64,000 bases of DNA from Fulvivirga marina (lineage in GTDB: Bacteria; Bacteroidota; Bacteroidia; Cytophagales; Cyclobacteriaceae). Under the pieces are notes generated by a model. It made no database searches. It saw only the letters and a list, made by a program, of their open reading frames with translations, and was not told where the DNA came from. The translations under genes were made by a program, and so were the position numbers. Of the stretch, positions 53,485 to 63,059 are shown in pieces. Each line of letters opens with the position of its first letter. Position 1 is the first letter of the stretch. The stretch spans positions 296,733 through 360,732 of the forward strand of contig NZ_JAEUGD010000058.1 of the NCBI RefSeq assembly GCF_016775155.1, read 5' to 3'.

Positions 53485-54429
53485 CTAGTTAGTTTCCAAT
53501 ATCCTAAAGAGCTCATCAAGATCAGGAGTTATAATTATTTCAGTCCGGCGATTCTTTTGTCTTCCTTGAGCATCATCATTAATTCCTACAGGTGAAAACT
53601 CACCTCTTCCTGCTGCTGTTACCTGATTTGATGCCACTCCCGCCTCAGTTAAAATTCTAATTATCGATGTAGCCCTCAAAACACTTAAATCCCAATTATC
53701 CTTCATATACTGACTTGTTCTGGAGATAGGAACATCATCAGTATGTCCTTCTACCATAATATGTATATCGTTCTGATCTTTTAATGCTTTAGCTAGCTGC
53801 TGAAGCGCCATCACTCCTTTCTTATCTATAACGGTACTTCCTGACTGGAACAATAATTGTTCAGCCAGCGAAACATATACTTTCCCATTTTTAACCTCTA
53901 CTGTAAGGTCATTTTCTTTAAAGCTTAAGAGTGCACTGGTAATTTTCTTTTTTAGCTCCTGAACCGCTTTATCCTTATTTTTCAGAATTGATTCCAGTTC
54001 TTTTACTTTTCGTTCTCTTTCTGACAAGTCTGTACTCAAGCTTTCATTAACCCTTTTGGTTTGCTCAAGGTTTTCCTTCAAAGCAAGTAAGCGTTCCTGC
54101 TGTTGTGCCAGATCTCGGGTCAATTTACCACTGTTGTTTAATAGATTGTTATAATATGTTTCCAGCTGATCATGCTCCCTGTTCAAACCAGATAAAACAC
54201 TTTCAGTTTGTCTAATTTTCTGCCCAAGTACTGTTGTATCTGTCCTTAGTTTATTAACACTTTTATCTAACCTCTTCAAAGAGCCATCGGCAGATTCAAG
54301 ACTATCTTTACAATTGGCCAAATCCGATTCGAGTTGAATCTTCTCCGACAGCAAGTCGTCATATTTCTTCTGAGTTACACAGGCTGAGACCATAATCAGA
54401 ATAAAAAATGCTACTAAATATTTCATCAT
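53485..54429 (-). CDS. OmpA-family lipoprotein with coiled-coil stalk
   Basis: The 314-residue protein opens with MMKYLVAFFILIMVSACVTQ, a lipoprotein signal with the lipobox VSAC. Residues about 25-160 form a long coiled coil (LSEKIQLESDLANCKDSLESADGSLKRLDKSVNKL). The C-terminal OmpA domain (about 180-305) has IMVEGHTDDVPISRTSQYMKDNWDLSVLRATSIIRILTEAGV and AAGRGEFSPVGINDDAQGRQKNRRTEIII, the full peptidoglycan-binding signature. It should tether peptidoglycan to the outer membrane, with the coiled coil as a spacer or partner-binding stalk. It is convergent with the His-rich gene. Confidence 0.92.
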   Translation of the reverse strand: MMKYLVAFFILIMVSACVTQKKYDDLLSEKIQLESDLANCKDSLESADGSLKRLDKSVNKLRTDTTVLGQKIRQTESVLSGLNREHDQLETYYNNLLNNSGKLTRDLAQQQERLLALKENLEQTKRVNESLSTDLSERERKVKELESILKNKDKAVQELKKKITSALLSFKENDLTVEVKNGKVYVSLAEQLLFQSGSTVIDKKGVMALQQLAKALKDQNDIHIMVEGHTDDVPISRTSQYMKDNWDLSVLRATSIIRILTEAGVASNQVTAAGRGEFSPVGINDDAQGRQKNRRTEIIITPDLDELFRILETN

Positions 54430-54538
54430 TGTTTACTATATTTCTGTTAGCTCAAATAATCTGAGGATATAATTTCAAATCTATTTATATTTTTTCAGGA
54501 ATCTCTATCTTTAAGATCTTATCAAAAATATATATGCT

Positions 54539-55399
54539 ATGGAAGGAATGCTCAAAGAAAATGCTTTAAAGGGTAAAACAATAATAGTAACCGGAGGAGG
54601 AACAGGTCTAGGACGATCTATGGGTAAATATTTTCTTGAGCTGGGGGCTAACTTGGTGATATCCAGCAGAAAAATGGATGTACTTGAAAAAGCTGCTAAA
54701 GAACTTGAACAGGAAACTGGAGGTAAGGTCTTACCCATTGCATGTGATATCAGGAAGTATGAAGAAATTGAAGATGTACTGCAAATAGCTGAAAAAGAAT
54801 TTGGGCAAGTTCATGGCGTATTGAATAATGCTGCAGGAAATTTCATTAGCCCTACTGAAAGGCTTTCTCACCGAGCTTTTGATATTGTGGTGGATATAGT
54901 ACTAAGGGGAACTTACAATTTCACACTTGCTACTGGCAAAAACTGGATCAATAAGAAACAACCTGGAACTTTCCTGAATATAGTAACCACGTATGCCTGG
55001 ACAGGCTCAGGCTTTGTAGTTCCTTCTTCATGTGCTAAAGCTGGTGTATTGGCACTGACTCGCTCTCTTGCTGCTGAATGGGCAAAATACAAGATCCGCT
55101 CAAATGCCATTGCTCCTGGACCATTCCCAACGGAAGGTGCATGGAAAAGGCTTTTCCCTGGTGAAGTTGCTGAAAAGATTGATCCTTTAAAAAGAATCCC
55201 TCTTGGCCGCTTCGGAGAACATCAGGAACTTGCTAACCTTGCAGCCTATCTCATGTCGGATTACTCGTCATATGTCAATGGAGAAGTAGTGACTATTGAT
55301 GGGGGTGAATGGATCAAAGGAGCTGGCGAATTCAATACGTTAGAAGAAGTACCCAATGAAATGTGGGATCAACTTGAAAAAATGAGAAGCAAAAAATAA
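54539..55399 (+). CDS. 2,4-dienoyl-CoA reductase-like SDR (DECR type)
   Basis: The 286-residue SDR has VTGGGTGLGRSMG near residue 17 for NADPH, NNAAGNFISPTERLS near residue 96, and a region nearly superimposable on mitochondrial DECR1. The classical YxxxK is absent; instead Tyr 152, Ser 163 and Lys 167 (TTYAWTGSGFVVPSSCAKAG) keep the DECR1 spacing Tyr199-Ser210-Lys214. The C-terminus SGEFNDL-like motif is conserved (GAGEFNTLEEVPNEMWDQLE). It probably removes double bonds from unsaturated fatty acyl-CoAs during beta-oxidation. It stands alone. Confidence 0.9.
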   Translation: MEGMLKENALKGKTIIVTGGGTGLGRSMGKYFLELGANLVISSRKMDVLEKAAKELEQETGGKVLPIACDIRKYEEIEDVLQIAEKEFGQVHGVLNNAAGNFISPTERLSHRAFDIVVDIVLRGTYNFTLATGKNWINKKQPGTFLNIVTTYAWTGSGFVVPSSCAKAGVLALTRSLAAEWAKYKIRSNAIAPGPFPTEGAWKRLFPGEVAEKIDPLKRIPLGRFGEHQELANLAAYLMSDYSSYVNGEVVTIDGGEWIKGAGEFNTLEEVPNEMWDQLEKMRSKK

Positions 55400-55428
55400 C
55401 ACTTTCGAAATAGAGGAATTACACAAGG

Positions 55429-55462
55429 CACTTTACTAGCCTGTTAAAAGTTCAGTAAAGTG
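55429..55462 (+). terminator. Possible terminator hairpin after the DECR-type SDR
   Basis: CACTTTACT and AGTAAAGTG are perfect 9-base arms separated by 16 bases, 30 bases after the stop at 55399. The T-run afterwards is short (TCTCCTTAAAA), so the call is moderate. The rest of the 236-base gap holds nothing recognisable. Confidence 0.5.
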
Positions 55463-55635
55463 TCTCCTTAAAAACTTCGACAAAGATTAGTTTATAGTAC
55501 TTCCATATACACCACATTTCAATCCTCTAGTATATTAATTACTTCTTTATTTGGGTAATTTCTAATATATATTAGTGACTTTAACCTCAACATGCTATAA
55601 AATTCTATACACTTAGGTGTTAATTTAAAGTTTGT

Positions 55636-56763
55636 ATGAATTTAAAAGACAGGCTTAACAGACAGCTTGAGATAAGAAAACAAAGTTTATCCTACAGAGC
55701 CCTTTCCTTAACCGGAAATCTTACTGACTTTACCTCCAATGACTACCTGGGACTTGCAAGATCAGGAGAATTGGCTTTATTAATAAATTCTCTAAATGAA
55801 AATGCCCATCGAAACGGGTCTACAGGGTCGCGTTTGCTGTCTGGCAATTCCGTTCTGATAGAAACAACCGAAACACAGCTATGTACGATATTTAGATCAG
55901 AAAAAGCTTTAATCTTCAATTCAGGATATAATGCAAATATCGCAGCATTATCAAGTATTCCACAACGTGGTGATACCATCATTTATGATGAACTTTCTCA
56001 TGCCAGTATCAAAGATGGAGCGAGACTGAGTCTGGCCAAAAGATTAAGCTTCAAACATAATAATCTTGAAGACCTAGAGCTAAAGGTACGCTCTTCTGAA
56101 GGTAATGTCTTTATAGTTGTAGAATCAGTATATTCTATGGATGGTGACTTTTGCCCGTTGGAAGAACTTGTAGGTATAGCAGAGAAGTACGGCTCGCACA
56201 TTATTCTTGATGAAGCACACACCACTGGGTTGATAGGAAAATCTGGTAGTGGTCTTGCTGTAAAACTTGGTCTGGAAAAGGATATTTTAATACGTATTTA
56301 CACCTTCGGCAAAGCCATGGGTATACATGGAGCTTGCGTAGTTTGCAACTCATATTTAGCCGAATACCTGATAAATTTTTCAAGGCCATTTATTTATACT
56401 ACTGCACTATCACCCCATAGCATATTGTCCATCAGCGGTGCATTTACCTATTTAGCAAAACATGAGGATCTTCAAAAAACAGCTGAAAATCGCATTCAAC
56501 TATTCAATAAGTTATTTACAGCAGAGATAGGCGACCAATTAAAAAGACCTGCCTGCAACCACCCAATTCAGGCCATAATCATTCCCGGTATTGACAGGGT
56601 TAAAGCGGCTGCTAGCAATCTTCAATCATCAGGATATGATGTACGCCCTATTTTATCTCCTACTGTAAAGTCTGGCGAAGAAAGATTGAGGATATGTCTT
56701 CATACTTTCAATTCTGACGATGATATTTCAGGATTGATCCATAGCTTAGCAGCTCTGATATGA
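55636..56763 (+). CDS. bioF: 8-Amino-7-oxononanoate synthase (biotin pathway)
   Basis: The 375-residue PLP enzyme condenses pimeloyl thioester and alanine. It contains NDYLGLARSGELALLI near residue 35, NGSTGSRLLSGNSVLIETTE near 62, the Asp-containing LDEAHTTGLIGKSGSG near residue 195 that holds PLP, and the Schiff-base Lys in YTFGKAMGIHGA near residue 227. SPTVKSGEERLRICLHTFN lies near the end. bioD overlaps it by 4 bases (ATGA) and bioA follows, forming a coupled biotin operon; bioB and pimelate-forming genes are absent. The family also includes KBL and SPT-like enzymes, but context settles it. Confidence 0.94.
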   Translation: MNLKDRLNRQLEIRKQSLSYRALSLTGNLTDFTSNDYLGLARSGELALLINSLNENAHRNGSTGSRLLSGNSVLIETTETQLCTIFRSEKALIFNSGYNANIAALSSIPQRGDTIIYDELSHASIKDGARLSLAKRLSFKHNNLEDLELKVRSSEGNVFIVVESVYSMDGDFCPLEELVGIAEKYGSHIILDEAHTTGLIGKSGSGLAVKLGLEKDILIRIYTFGKAMGIHGACVVCNSYLAEYLINFSRPFIYTTALSPHSILSISGAFTYLAKHEDLQKTAENRIQLFNKLFTAEIGDQLKRPACNHPIQAIIIPGIDRVKAAASNLQSSGYDVRPILSPTVKSGEERLRICLHTFNSDDDISGLIHSLAALI

Positions 56764-57377
56764 AATATTTTGTAACAGCTATTGGAACTGACAGCGGAAA
56801 AACACTGGCCTCAGCTATTTTGGTAGAAGCTCTGGATGCTGATTACTGGAAACCTATTCAGGCAGGAAGGCCAACAGACAGCAATACCGTTAAAGGGTTG
56901 GTTTCTTCTGAGAAAGTAATCCACCCTGAGCAGTATTTTTTAAAATCACCCATGTCACCCCATGCAGCAGCTAAAATTGATGGGGTAGATATCCACATAG
57001 ATCAATTAAGTTTACCCAACACAAATCAACCTCTTATTATTGAAGGCGCCGGGGGTCTTATGGTGCCTATTAACGATAACGAAATGGTAGCTGACATGAT
57101 CCCGCACTTTAGGGCTGAGATAGTTTTGGTAAGCAATATCTATCTGGGAAGTATTAACCACAGCCTGCTATCCTTGGAGTTTATAAAATCACGGGGCTAC
57201 CCACTGAAGGGGATAATTTTTAATGGTCCTGAAAACCTGGAAACTCAAAGGATCATTGAGAATTATGCTGGAGTAAAATGTATTCTGCATATTAAAAATG
57301 AAAAAAAGATCACCAAAGAAATTGTTAATGAATACGCAAAAGAACTTAAGGCAAATTGGAATGAATTGGCTGGATAA
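56760..57377 (+). CDS. bioD: Dethiobiotin synthetase
   Basis: The 205-residue P-loop enzyme closes the ureido ring of dethiobiotin using CO2 and ATP. YFVTAIGTDSGKTLASAILVEAL carries the nucleotide loop (T-D-S-G-K-T), YWKPIQAG the catalytic Lys region, and IIEGAGGLMVPIND the conserved EGAGG block near residue 97. It is somewhat shorter than E. coli BioD. It overlaps bioF by 4 bases and bioA by 17 bases, so the three genes are translationally coupled. Confidence 0.94.
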   Translation: MKYFVTAIGTDSGKTLASAILVEALDADYWKPIQAGRPTDSNTVKGLVSSEKVIHPEQYFLKSPMSPHAAAKIDGVDIHIDQLSLPNTNQPLIIEGAGGLMVPINDNEMVADMIPHFRAEIVLVSNIYLGSINHSLLSLEFIKSRGYPLKGIIFNGPENLETQRIIENYAGVKCILHIKNEKKITKEIVNEYAKELKANWNELAG

Positions 57378-58632
57378 AGATAAAGAGTACATTTGGCACC
57401 CTTTCACGCCTTTACTTGGCGTTGCAGATCCCCTCTGCGTAACATCAGCCAGCGGCGTGTATCTCCACACCGAGGATGGCAGGAAAATCATCGATGCTAA
57501 TTCTTCCTGGTGGGTCAATATCCACGGCCATGCTCACCCATTTATTGCGGAAAAAGTTTCTGAGCAGGCCAAGACACTAGAACATGTAATTTTTGCAGGT
57601 TTCACTCATAAACCAGCCATAAGCCTTGCCGAAAACCTTCTATCTATTTTACCTAAAAATCAGTCAAAAATCTTCTATTCAGACAATGGCAGTACTTCAA
57701 TTGAAGTTGCATTAAAGATGGCTTTTCAGTTTTGGTATAACCAAGGGCTTAATAAAAAAAGAGTAATTGCCATTGATGGAGCTTATCACGGAGATACATT
57801 CGGCTCCATGTCTGTAGGAGAACGAAGTGATTTCACCAAACCGTTTACTGAACACCTTTTTGAAGTAGAGTTTGTGGACTTTCCTACAGAAGCAAATAAA
57901 GCTTCGGTACTTGAAAGGTTCAAAAATTTGATAGACTCAAATGAGTTTGCCTCATTCATCTTTGAACCTATCATACAGGGAGCCTCCGGGATGCGTATTT
58001 ATGACGCCACTCTTCTTGACCAAATGATACAGTACGCGCAGAACAACAGTGTAATATGTATTGCGGACGAAGTGATGACTGGTTTTGGAAGAACAGGAAA
58101 GTTATTCGCTTCAGATTATTTAAAATATAAGCCGGATATCATCTGCCTTTCCAAAGGACTAACCGGAGGAACTATGGCTCTTGGTGTAACATCATGTACC
58201 AATGCAATTGTTGATGCTTATATGTCTAAAGACTTGTATAAAACATTCCTGCATGGCCACTCTTTTACAGCCAATCCAATTGCCTGTGCCTCTGCAAATG
58301 CCAGCTTTGAACTTCTGATGAAGCAAGAATGTCAGGATAATATCCAGCGTATTACAAGCCAACATGAACGTTTTAAGCAAAAACATGAACATACGTCTAA
58401 GTTAAAAGACATACGTTCCTTAGGAACCATATTGGCCATTGAATTTGAGACTGAGAATGACAGCTCTTATTTCAGCGAAATGAGGAATCAGTTATACCCG
58501 TTCTTTCTGGAACGAAATATATTGCTAAGACCTCTAGGCAACCTTATTTATATTATTCCTCCCTATGTTATAAGCAATGACGAGCTCGAAAAAGTTTATG
58601 CTGCAATTGAAGAGTTTTTTACTTCTCTTTAG
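57361..58632 (+). CDS. bioA: Adenosylmethionine-8-amino-7-oxononanoate aminotransferase
   Basis: I start at ATG 57361 (MNWLDKDKEYIWHPFTPLLG), the typical BioA opening, giving 423 residues; the frame is open further upstream inside bioD. Visible blocks are SSWWVNIHGHAHPFI near residue 42, FYSDNGSTSIEVALKMAFQFW, DGAYHGDTFGSMSVGERS, ADEVMTGFGRTGKLFASDY with the PLP Asp near residue 237, and LSKGLTGGTMALGVT with the Schiff-base Lys near 267. It amino-transfers from S-adenosylmethionine to make 7,8-diaminononanoate. It ends 4 bases into the convergent MscS gene. Confidence 0.94.
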   Translation: MNWLDKDKEYIWHPFTPLLGVADPLCVTSASGVYLHTEDGRKIIDANSSWWVNIHGHAHPFIAEKVSEQAKTLEHVIFAGFTHKPAISLAENLLSILPKNQSKIFYSDNGSTSIEVALKMAFQFWYNQGLNKKRVIAIDGAYHGDTFGSMSVGERSDFTKPFTEHLFEVEFVDFPTEANKASVLERFKNLIDSNEFASFIFEPIIQGASGMRIYDATLLDQMIQYAQNNSVICIADEVMTGFGRTGKLFASDYLKYKPDIICLSKGLTGGTMALGVTSCTNAIVDAYMSKDLYKTFLHGHSFTANPIACASANASFELLMKQECQDNIQRITSQHERFKQKHEHTSKLKDIRSLGTILAIEFETENDSSYFSEMRNQLYPFFLERNILLRPLGNLIYIIPPYVISNDELEKVYAAIEEFFTSL

Positions 58633-60254
58633 CTTTTTGATTTTTTAGAAGTCAAAAAGTCCTCAACTGTCTTTTTAAGCTCAGTAGTACTCTTAGTATA
58701 CTCAGGTGAATTCCCCTTTTTCTCAGGAAAAGTCTCTACGTGCAACGTTTGAGTTGGGAATGCAAAATTCACTCCTATTCGTTCCGCCAACCTGATGATA
58801 TCAAGTAGTATCTCATGTCTTGCTCTCAGTTCTTCAGTCCACGTAGGTACCTGAAAAAATATGTAAAACAATACATTCAACGATGAGTCTCCCATATCAT
58901 TCAAATGGATTTCATAATAATCCTTTCTCGTAAATGGGTGGTTTTTTACTATTTGTTTTAGACCATCAACGAATATCTCAATAAGGTCAGGAGGTGTATC
59001 ATAGGTTAAAGCAATTGTTGTCATAAACCTGCGGTATACACGCAAACCATGGTTATCAATCATCTGATTAGTAATGACTCCATTAGGAATATACATTAAA
59101 GAATTTCTGAATGTTCTTATTCTAGTTGAACGAAAGCCAACTTCTTCAACAGATCCGTCCACATCTCCTGAAGTTATCCAATCACCAACCTGAAAGGGTC
59201 TATCCACAAATATCATCAATGATCCGAAGAAGTTCTTTATCGTATCTTGAGCGGCCAATGCAAACGCTAAACCACCAATAGATAACCCAGCTATCAATCC
59301 CGTTATATCAAATTCTAGATTATCAAGAATAAATAACCCCCCTACCACAACTACAAAGGTCTTCAACACTTTCCTCAACAAGGGTACAAGTTGATCATCA
59401 AGGGTACTCTCTGTCTTATCTGCCAGTTTACTCAGGTAGATACTTATTATATCTACAAGCCTATAAAAAAACACAATAGCAAAGACCGGCCAAACCGCCC
59501 TCAGCGTGAGTATAACATACTCACTCATAGTGATCGGCAGCTGTAAAACCGGCACTAAAATAATAAGGAATGGAAATATCACTAAAAAGCTAATAGGTTT
59601 AGCAATAGGTATGACCACTTCATCTGCCAGCTTTTGGTAACCTAACTTCAAGAGCAGTTGTATAATTAGCTTTTCAAAAATGAAGGTAAATAACTTATGC
59701 AGCAGGAATGACAAAAGAATTAGAATAAGTACACCTATTAGCTGCCAGACATAAAGTCCTAAGACCTTAGTTGTACCCAGTGAAGGTAAGAGCTTCAAAA
59801 GCTTATCCGTACCAAAAGGGTACACCTCTTTATGCCATTTGGGTATATTTTTAATGGTTTTACCTGAGAAGTACCATCTCTTACCTACTTTTTCAACATA
59901 AAGATCAGGATACTGCTTCGTTAAATAATATCGCCGCTTATTTGTAACCGTATCCACATAGTCACTCTTCCTGGGAACTTCATCCAAATTGATCATAATC
60001 CCCCTACCATCCAATACCTGTTTAAGCATGATAGCCAAGTCCTCAGCCCTGTCTCCTTCCACATGTTCAGGGTGAAGTGATCTAGCTGCTATAGCTGCAT
60101 GATAGTTATCATCTTGTAGATAGCCTAAGTGTGTAAGGATCGTATGATAGGGAGTGGCTAAGCTATACTCTAGGGTATCAGTGGAGCCTTTTTGAGCATA
60201 CACTGAATTAAAAACAAGAAAAATCAATAAGCAAAAAGTAGTCGAAATTTTCAT
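58629..60254 (-). CDS. MscS-family mechanosensitive channel
   Basis: The 541-residue protein begins with a signal peptide (MKISTTFCLLIFLVFNSVYAQ) and a periplasmic part of ~150 residues. It then has about five hydrophobic helices, the last being the pore-lining TM3-like ITGLIAGLSIGGLAFALAAQDTIKNFFGSLMIFVDRPFQVGDWI, which runs into the MscS beta domain (SVEEVGFRSTRIRTFRNSLMYIPNGVITNQMI). The C-terminal cytoplasmic domain follows. Such channels release solutes on osmotic downshock; large periplasmic domains may sense other cues. It lies 9 bases downstream of the membrane-anchored protein gene and probably shares its transcript. Confidence 0.92.
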   Translation of the reverse strand: MKISTTFCLLIFLVFNSVYAQKGSTDTLEYSLATPYHTILTHLGYLQDDNYHAAIAARSLHPEHVEGDRAEDLAIMLKQVLDGRGIMINLDEVPRKSDYVDTVTNKRRYYLTKQYPDLYVEKVGKRWYFSGKTIKNIPKWHKEVYPFGTDKLLKLLPSLGTTKVLGLYVWQLIGVLILILLSFLLHKLFTFIFEKLIIQLLLKLGYQKLADEVVIPIAKPISFLVIFPFLIILVPVLQLPITMSEYVILTLRAVWPVFAIVFFYRLVDIISIYLSKLADKTESTLDDQLVPLLRKVLKTFVVVVGGLFILDNLEFDITGLIAGLSIGGLAFALAAQDTIKNFFGSLMIFVDRPFQVGDWITSGDVDGSVEEVGFRSTRIRTFRNSLMYIPNGVITNQMIDNHGLRVYRRFMTTIALTYDTPPDLIEIFVDGLKQIVKNHPFTRKDYYEIHLNDMGDSSLNVLFYIFFQVPTWTEELRARHEILLDIIRLAERIGVNFAFPTQTLHVETFPEKKGNSPEYTKSTTELKKTVEDFLTSKKSKS

Positions 60255-60263
60255 CTCAGATGG

Positions 60264-62984
60264 TTAGAATGTTATCAATTTAAATGTATCTCCGGAAATA
60301 GTATATACATGATACTTTTTGGTAGAATCAAAATAAATAAGTGCTATCTCCTGTTCACTATCAAAAGGCCTTGAGTTAACTAGTTGTCCCTCTTTGTTAT
60401 AAATATAAGTGAAGCTCTGCGTTACATCTGTTACAGCGTAAATTTTGTGATCTGAACTTAAGTCATAGTACTGAACATTCAAGTGGTCTGAGCTTAGGTA
60501 ATCTTTGGCCAAAATCTCCTCGTTGTCAGGTGCAAGCAAAACAAGCCTGGCCATATCCTGCCTTGAGATTATATAGTGCTTACCCAATGCATCAGGAATA
60601 AGTTGAAACCTTGTATCCTTTGTAGGCTTGTAAAGTTGCTCCGTACTTAGAACTTTTCCATTCAGATTAAAATGTATTAGCCTTCCCTCCCTACTAAGTA
60701 TAGTAATTACAGTTTTATCAAGATCTGATCCCATATTAATAAAAGGGCTGGTCTTAATACGAGCATCAAGTTGTAGAGGAAATCCTGGCATCATCTCCCC
60801 TCTTCGATTCATGGCATTTACTATACCATCTTGCTGAATAGCCACCATACAATCCTTTCCCCTAACCCGGATGTGAAAAGGTGCTGAGGCCAATTTACCT
60901 GTAAGTACTCTAGGGTTCCAACCTTCCAGACTTACACCTTCCTTATTATACAGAAAAAGATTTCCACGCTCATCTGCAAGGAAAAACCTGTACCTTTTAC
61001 TCTTGTCATAATCAACCACTGATGCAAACTTAAGATTGGCGTCAACTGCCACCGGGTATCCATCAATATAATTTCCCAACCTGTCTATGATATGCAAAGC
61101 AGATCTTGTCGCAAAGAAATACTGAAGCTTTCCGTTTTTATAGTAATCAATTTGCTCAATATCTGATATCATGGGTTGTCCCAATGAATCGCTCCACTGC
61201 ACACTTCCATCCTGGGAGATTAATGTAAAGTTATAAGCAGAATCTTGTACGGCAACCTCGAGGTTTCCATTCACATGATTTTTCACCACATAGGGCTTCG
61301 TAATGACTTTATTATTCAATGTCGCACTTTTAAGTGCCTCATATGATTGCTTCTCCTTAATAACAAGCTGCTCTTCGTATTGAATAGCCACACTCGTATA
61401 AAAGCTTTCATCCAATTTACTAAACTGGATAGACCCCAGGTCAAATCCTTTAATTTGATTCGCGTATTTAAGTGCAAAATTCTTCCATTCCGGATCTAAC
61501 TCGTTAATAAGATTTTCCCAAATACGTCTGGTATTGAAAGTAACGGACACATTTGATTCTTCCAGATTACTTTCTAAAAATTTATTGAATACTACTGAGC
61601 GTCCCCATGTATTTTCATTTTCAATATCCTCTATAAGACTCTTTAGAGTTAACATACTGTTACCTATAACAATGTAGTCGCCCAAAAGCATGAAGTAACA
61701 TTCTTCAAACCCACCGAATAGTGGGCCAAAAGTAAATTTAGGAAAGTCACTAACCTGAAGCTCCCTAATTTCATAAGTCGAAAAGCGCTCCACATATACA
61801 GAGTCTCCATTAGCCTCAGCAAGGGATTCTGAAAAAGTATTGAATTGATTTAATGCCTCTTGAGCATCGCTCGCCTGTATAAAGACCAGTTTCTCCTCAC
61901 CAGTGCCTCTAAAAGCTTCGAGTTTAACCAAAGCGAGGTTATTTTCAATCCAACTATACAGTTTTGAAAAAGTGAAACCATACTGCTGCTCAAACTTACT
62001 CCGCCTTGATAAAAAGCCAGGCTTATTGTTCTTCCAATAATTAACAAGTTCATTATTCCACTTACCTCCATCAGAAATTCCAAAGCGATAAACAGCCGAA
62101 GCTCTATTGGGTATATAATATTTAAGATCTCCCCTTACAGGTATTTGTGTGTTGAATGTAGATAAAAAATCAGACTTAGTATCATAACTAGTGAACCCAT
62201 TCAACAAAACCCCTGTGTCAGAAATATCTAAGTCAAAAAAAGAAGCTTGCCCAAAAACTCCCAACTCCTTAAGTGATTTTCTGTGCTCGGCGCTCATAAA
62301 AGAACTCAGCCACAGCGAAGCGGTTTCCATATTAATATAAATGTTACCATCATCATTGGCCAGTTTAGGCATGTCGTACAGCTGAACATTATTTGCTTTA
62401 AAACCACTCTTATATCCGTCGTTCACCAAACGCACGACATCCTCGACCAAAAAAGATGTAAAACTTCCAATGAAAACATTTTTATTAATAAAATAAGTGA
62501 AGGTATGGTTATCAAGCGTTAGCTCAGAGATATTATAGTCCTGATAAATTCTTTCTGAAAACCGAACATCCGTATTATCCTTAAAGTAGTCTAACAATTT
62601 AGTGGCTACTCTTTGATTTTTTTCCAGACTAAAATCTATGTAAAAAATAAAATCAAAATCATTTTTCTTTGTAACATGCATTGATATTAGACTATTCTGC
62701 TGCAAAAGGCTTGCAACACTACCAGATTCAATACTGTCAAGAATTATAAGATCATTTTTAATATTTTCAAATGACTCTATTGATTTCAACGAATTCCATA
62801 ACGAAGTTTCAAGCAGATCATTCCAAGACTCTACCACGTTTTTAGACTCAAACACTAACACTGCATTGTTAGGCACATTATTCCATAAACTTGTAGATTC
62901 ACTGCCATACCATTTCTCATAGAAGAGATAACCTGCTATAAATAAGACTATTCCGATGGTTATTACTAATGCTGTTTTTCTCAC
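60264..62984 (-). CDS. Large membrane-anchored protein with C-terminal propeller-like repeats
   Basis: I start at GTG 62984 (VRKTALVITIGIVLFIAGYLFYEKW), giving 906 codons; the longer frame opens at TTG 63062, next to the rRNA terminator. An N-terminal signal anchor spans residues 5-22. Residues about 30-530 are beta/alpha segments, including NNAVLVFESKNVVESW and DNHTFTYFINKNVFIGSF, resembling DUF3352-type extracytoplasmic domains. Residues about 560-880 hold short repeats such as DSVQWSDSLGQPM, IDRLGNYIDGYPVAV, YNKEGVSLEGWNPRV and MNRRGEMMPGFPLQL, which look like beta-propeller blades (PQQ/FG-GAP-like). The family is unassigned; the product may feed the adjacent MscS channel or sense envelope stress. 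Confidence 0.72.
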   Translation of the reverse strand: MRKTALVITIGIVLFIAGYLFYEKWYGSESTSLWNNVPNNAVLVFESKNVVESWNDLLETSLWNSLKSIESFENIKNDLIILDSIESGSVASLLQQNSLISMHVTKKNDFDFIFYIDFSLEKNQRVATKLLDYFKDNTDVRFSERIYQDYNISELTLDNHTFTYFINKNVFIGSFTSFLVEDVVRLVNDGYKSGFKANNVQLYDMPKLANDDGNIYINMETASLWLSSFMSAEHRKSLKELGVFGQASFFDLDISDTGVLLNGFTSYDTKSDFLSTFNTQIPVRGDLKYYIPNRASAVYRFGISDGGKWNNELVNYWKNNKPGFLSRRSKFEQQYGFTFSKLYSWIENNLALVKLEAFRGTGEEKLVFIQASDAQEALNQFNTFSESLAEANGDSVYVERFSTYEIRELQVSDFPKFTFGPLFGGFEECYFMLLGDYIVIGNSMLTLKSLIEDIENENTWGRSVVFNKFLESNLEESNVSVTFNTRRIWENLINELDPEWKNFALKYANQIKGFDLGSIQFSKLDESFYTSVAIQYEEQLVIKEKQSYEALKSATLNNKVITKPYVVKNHVNGNLEVAVQDSAYNFTLISQDGSVQWSDSLGQPMISDIEQIDYYKNGKLQYFFATRSALHIIDRLGNYIDGYPVAVDANLKFASVVDYDKSKRYRFFLADERGNLFLYNKEGVSLEGWNPRVLTGKLASAPFHIRVRGKDCMVAIQQDGIVNAMNRRGEMMPGFPLQLDARIKTSPFINMGSDLDKTVITILSREGRLIHFNLNGKVLSTEQLYKPTKDTRFQLIPDALGKHYIISRQDMARLVLLAPDNEEILAKDYLSSDHLNVQYYDLSSDHKIYAVTDVTQSFTYIYNKEGQLVNSRPFDSEQEIALIYFDSTKKYHVYTISGDTFKLITF

Positions 62985-63002
62985 AAAATTTGTTGTTTTC
63001 CG

Positions 63003-63010
63003 CAAAGTAA
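63003..63010 (-). promoter_or_regulatory. Possible -7 element for the membrane-anchored protein gene
   Basis: On the minus strand TTACTTTG followed by CGG matches TAnnTTTG with one mismatch, about 19 bases ahead of the GTG at 62984. It has no clear upstream element. It supports choosing that GTG over the TTG at 63062. Confidence 0.3.
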
Positions 63011-63059
63011 TATAAAATGCCTTAAAAGCAGAAGAGAAATATATGTAAGGTCTATAAAA

